Shown: piece after piece, positions 6,586-7,638 of the stretch
Layout of the letters: every line of letters starts with the position of its first letter
Position numbering within the stretch: the stretch's first letter is position 1
NCBI GenBank assembly: GCA_029776465.1
Contig: JAKOTC010000061.1
Coordinates: 1-7,638, forward strand
Direction: 5' to 3'
DNA length: 7,638 nt
Origin: Bacillota bacterium
GTDB lineage: Bacteria; Bacillota; Clostridia; Oscillospirales; JAKOTC01
Position numbers and translations under genes: made by a program
The notes under the pieces: generated by a model
Told to the model about the DNA's origin: nothing
What the model saw: the letters and a program-made list of their open reading frames with translations, nothing else
Database searches by the model: none

Positions 6586-6654
6586 GTAGCCCACTATTGA
6601 CGGATGAAATTATACCATAATGGGTTACTAAATCAAAATGTGCAAACCGTCAAT
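6586..6654. promoter_or_regulatory. Two overlapping inverted repeats around the int promoter (candidate operator)
   Basis: ATTGACGG (6596-6603) and CCGTCAAT (6647-6654) are perfect inverted copies with the int promoter between them. GTAGCCCA (6586-6593) and TGGGTTAC (6621-6628) form a second pair with one mismatch; its right arm lies in the -35/-10 spacer. The right arm of the first pair overlaps the stop codon of the HTH gene. Binding of the neighbouring HTH protein, a loop-forming repressor or Int itself are all possible. Confidence 0.45.
6609..6636 (-). promoter_or_regulatory. Extended -10 promoter of int
   Basis: On the minus strand TTGATT (6636-6631) is followed by 16 bases and TATAAT (6614-6609), with TGG directly in front, a full extended -10 motif. 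Transcription would start near 6602, 40 bases before the int start codon. The promoter lies in the 87-base gap between the HTH gene and int, so int can be expressed on its own. Confidence 0.7.
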
Positions 6655-6832
6655 TATAAAGCAGATATTCCAGTACATAACATTTTAGTATTCTTCTTTG
6701 CCTTCCAATTTGTACGCTTTTGATTTTATTGTGCCTTATCAGGCTATACGCTGTATTTCTCCCAACACCAAGAATCTTTTGTAGATCGCTTATAGTTAAT
6801 ACTTCCGGGTAATCAGCAAATAAATCTTTCAT
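6650..6832 (-). CDS. Excisionase-like small HTH DNA-binding protein
   Basis: A 60-residue protein with a winged HTH of the HTH_17/excisionase type: VLTISDLQKILGVGRNTAY (11-29) gives the first helix, turn and start of the recognition helix. SLIRHNKIKSVQIGRQRRI (30-48) completes the helix and the wing, in the pattern usual for this family (alternating lysine/arginine near IGRQRRI). It is close in length to Tn916 Xis (67 residues as I recall) and sits directly upstream of int on the same strand, 87 bases away. Likely roles are recombination directionality factor that bends DNA at the attachment site, or control of int through the inverted repeats at 6586-6654. The ribosome site before ATG 6832 is weak (GGGGA, 8 bases upstream). 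A plain regulator function cannot be excluded. Confidence 0.85.
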   Translation of the reverse strand: MKDLFADYPEVLTISDLQKILGVGRNTAYSLIRHNKIKSVQIGRQRRILKCYVLEYLLYN

Positions 6833-6866
6833 GTATTAATCCCCACTTTCAAATATGTTTATATAC

Positions 6867-6896
6867 AAACGGCTTGGCTTTGAGTCCAGGCCGTTT
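6867..6896 (-). terminator. Hairpin between the MazF-like gene and the HTH gene (possible weak terminator)
   Basis: AAACGGCTTGG (6867-6877) pairs with CCAGGCCGTTT (6886-6896), 11 bp with one G/T pair, and an 8-base loop. On the minus strand only three T follow directly, then GTATATAAAC. Termination may be partial, allowing some read-through from the toxin gene into the HTH gene; it starts 12 bases after the toxin stop codon. Confidence 0.5.
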
Positions 6897-6908
6897 CTGG
6901 TAATCTAA

Positions 6909-7451
6909 TTAATCATATGTTTGGTTTTTTCGTGATACCGTACTTATAATGATGTAATCAAACCCTAATCTGCATCCGCAATATGTGCACGTTTCTTTAA
7001 ATAACTGATTAATATTCGCACGGTGGATATAGTAACCAGGAGAATTATAAAACTGCTTAGCACAGTTTTCACATAGACTAAGTTGTATTACATTGTTGAT
7101 CCTATAATTCATGCCTAAGCTAATGGCCAGTGCTCTGTCTATTCTTTGCATCGTGGTATTATTCAGTCTTCCTATATATTCTTTAAGCCTTAATTTATCA
7201 ATGGTACGTATCTGTTCGAGCAGGGCGATTGAATTACTTGGAAGGAATGTTTCCGAGAGGCTGATATGCGTAGGAAGCTGTTTTTTGCTGCCGCATCTGC
7301 TGGTTACGGCTGCTACTATGACTGTAGGACTAAATTTGTTGCCGGTATTATTCTGCAATATCACAACAGGGCGAAGGCCGTCCTGTTCTGAGCCAACTAC
7401 GGGTCCCAGTTCCGCATAGAAGACGTCTCCACGAAATATGTCCACTTTCAA
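6909..7451 (-). CDS. MazF/PemK-family endoribonuclease toxin with C-terminal four-cysteine segment
   Basis: A 180-residue protein. Residues 1-115 match the MazF fold closely: RGDVFYAELGPVVGSEQDG (7-25), LRPVVILQN (26-34), FSPTVIVAAVTSR (40-52) and LLEQIRTIDKLRL (77-89). R27 and T50 correspond to catalytic R25 and T48 of B. subtilis MazF, so RNA cleavage activity is likely. About 65 residues are added to the usual 110-120 and contain C127-x2-C130 and C155-x2-C158 (C160 close by), a zinc-ribbon-like arrangement with YYIHRANINQL between. The start is TTG 7451, with GGAGG (7464-7460) 8 bases upstream; an in-frame GTG at 7445 is too far from it. No MazE-like antitoxin is seen in the 187 bases upstream or in the HTH gene downstream. 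It may stabilise the element or act as a regulator. Confidence 0.88.
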   Translation of the reverse strand: MKVDIFRGDVFYAELGPVVGSEQDGLRPVVILQNNTGNKFSPTVIVAAVTSRCGSKKQLPTHISLSETFLPSNSIALLEQIRTIDKLRLKEYIGRLNNTTMQRIDRALAISLGMNYRINNVIQLSLCENCAKQFYNSPGYYIHRANINQLFKETCTYCGCRLGFDYIIISTVSRKNQTYD

Positions 7452-7506
7452 CTTCCTGGCCTCCTTTGTTTCTTTTGTATTTAAAACAGGGATAACGTTA
7501 CTATGT

Positions 7507-7546
7507 AGTCAAAGAAAAGAGTAAAGTAATACTCTTCTGTTTGACT
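7507..7546. promoter_or_regulatory. 40-bp interrupted palindrome upstream of the MazF-like gene
   Basis: AGTCAAA (7507-7513) pairs with TTTGACT (7540-7546) and, further in, AAGAGTA (7517-7523) pairs with TACTCTT (7530-7536). The two 7-bp stems are separated by a symmetric 3+3 internal loop, and the loop is AAGTAA. No T-tract follows on the minus strand, so it is not an obvious terminator there. It lies 55 bases upstream of the toxin start, where an operator or attenuator could sit. Confidence 0.45.
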
Positions 7547-7638
7547 TATTTATTAAGTAAAATTTACATCCATCAAACGGTTAGCTGCTAACTAACTCCA
7601 CGGGAATTTCACCCCTCCGGGGATCTCCCGGAGCTGCC
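7547..7638. other. Region upstream of the toxin gene without a recognisable gene
   Basis: The last 92 bases hold a 13-bp palindrome GTTAGC-T-GCTAAC (7580-7592) and a GC-rich hairpin CTCCGGG-GATCT-CCCGGAG (7615-7633). From 7595 on the base composition is GC-rich again, unlike the preceding AT-rich stretch. A minus-strand frame is open from the right edge to TAA at 7583-7581 (18 codons), which could be the end of a gene outside the window, but the peptide is not recognised. Confidence 0.3.

Larger units (their letters stand above)
5277..7638 (-). mobile_element. Left end of an integrative element at tRNA-fMet (right end outside the window)
   Basis: Seen directly: a tyrosine recombinase gene 120 bases from an intact tRNA 3' end and transcribed toward it, an excisionase-like HTH gene upstream, a toxin gene, and a drop in GC content relative to the glycosidase region. 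This arrangement is established for prophages, genomic islands and conjugative elements that use tRNA 3' ends as attB. The left boundary is inferred to lie within the tRNA 3' half. No second copy of the tRNA 3' end exists in the window, so the element continues past 7638. No conjugation or phage structural gene is visible, so its class cannot be told. Confidence 0.75.

Noticed and set aside
6831..6842. 12-base match ATGTATTAATCC shared with 1640-1651
   Set aside because: A match of this length is expected by chance in a window of this size, and the surrounding sequences do not align.
7581..7637. Partial minus-strand gene ending at 7581, possibly an antitoxin or element gene
   Set aside because: Only 18 codons are visible, another frame is also open for 14 codons, and neither peptide is recognised.

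Overview
The window looks like a chromosomal segment of an anaerobic Gram-positive bacterium of the Clostridia (Firmicutes). This is an inference from strong AGGAGG-type ribosome binding sites, TTGACA/TATAAT promoters, frequent TTG starts, intrinsic terminators with T-tracts, a CCA-encoding tRNA gene, and a carbohydrate-degrading gene set typical of gut, rumen or digester clostridia. Genus cannot be read from the sequence. The left two thirds (1 to about 5275) is GC-rich host DNA. From about 5330 to 7590 the sequence is clearly AT-rich and carries mobile-element genes.

Host part. Bases 1-120 are the last 39 codons of a GH3 beta-glucosidase-like gene, closed by a terminator (136-169). A separately promoted GH4 alpha-galactosidase gene (melA, 310-1629) follows; a perfect 16-bp palindrome covers its -10 box. 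Convergent to it are two minus-strand genes, each with its own promoter and terminator: a GT2 glycosyltransferase with C-terminal TPR-like helices (1748-2830, TTG start) and a large glycoside hydrolase-like protein with a barrel and a beta-galactosidase-trimerisation-like domain (3033-4982). The terminators after these two minus-strand genes are copies of one ~96-bp structured repeat. Three of the four protein genes here act on glycosidic bonds, so the locus looks like a sugar-scavenging cluster of single-gene transcription units rather than an operon.

Boundary. A consensus promoter (5136-5164) drives an initiator tRNA-fMet gene (5201-5276), recognised by its C1-A72 mismatch, A11-T24 pair and GGG/CCC anticodon stem. 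The tRNA terminator and four phased CTAAC repeats follow, and then a tyrosine recombinase gene (5396-6562) transcribed toward the tRNA. This is the usual layout of an integrative element inserted at the 3' end of a tRNA gene.

Element part. Upstream of the integrase on the same strand are a 60-residue excisionase-like HTH protein (6650-6832) and a MazF/PemK-type toxin with an added C-terminal four-cysteine segment (6909-7451). The int promoter lies between the HTH gene and int, within two overlapping inverted repeats. No MazE-like antitoxin is visible. The element runs off the right edge, so its far attachment site and cargo are not seen.

The observations most worth a second look are the repeated terminator element whose two copies fold alike with compensatory changes, the MazF-Cys4 fusion without a visible antitoxin, the choice of initiator tRNA as integration site, and the phased repeats next to the attachment site.
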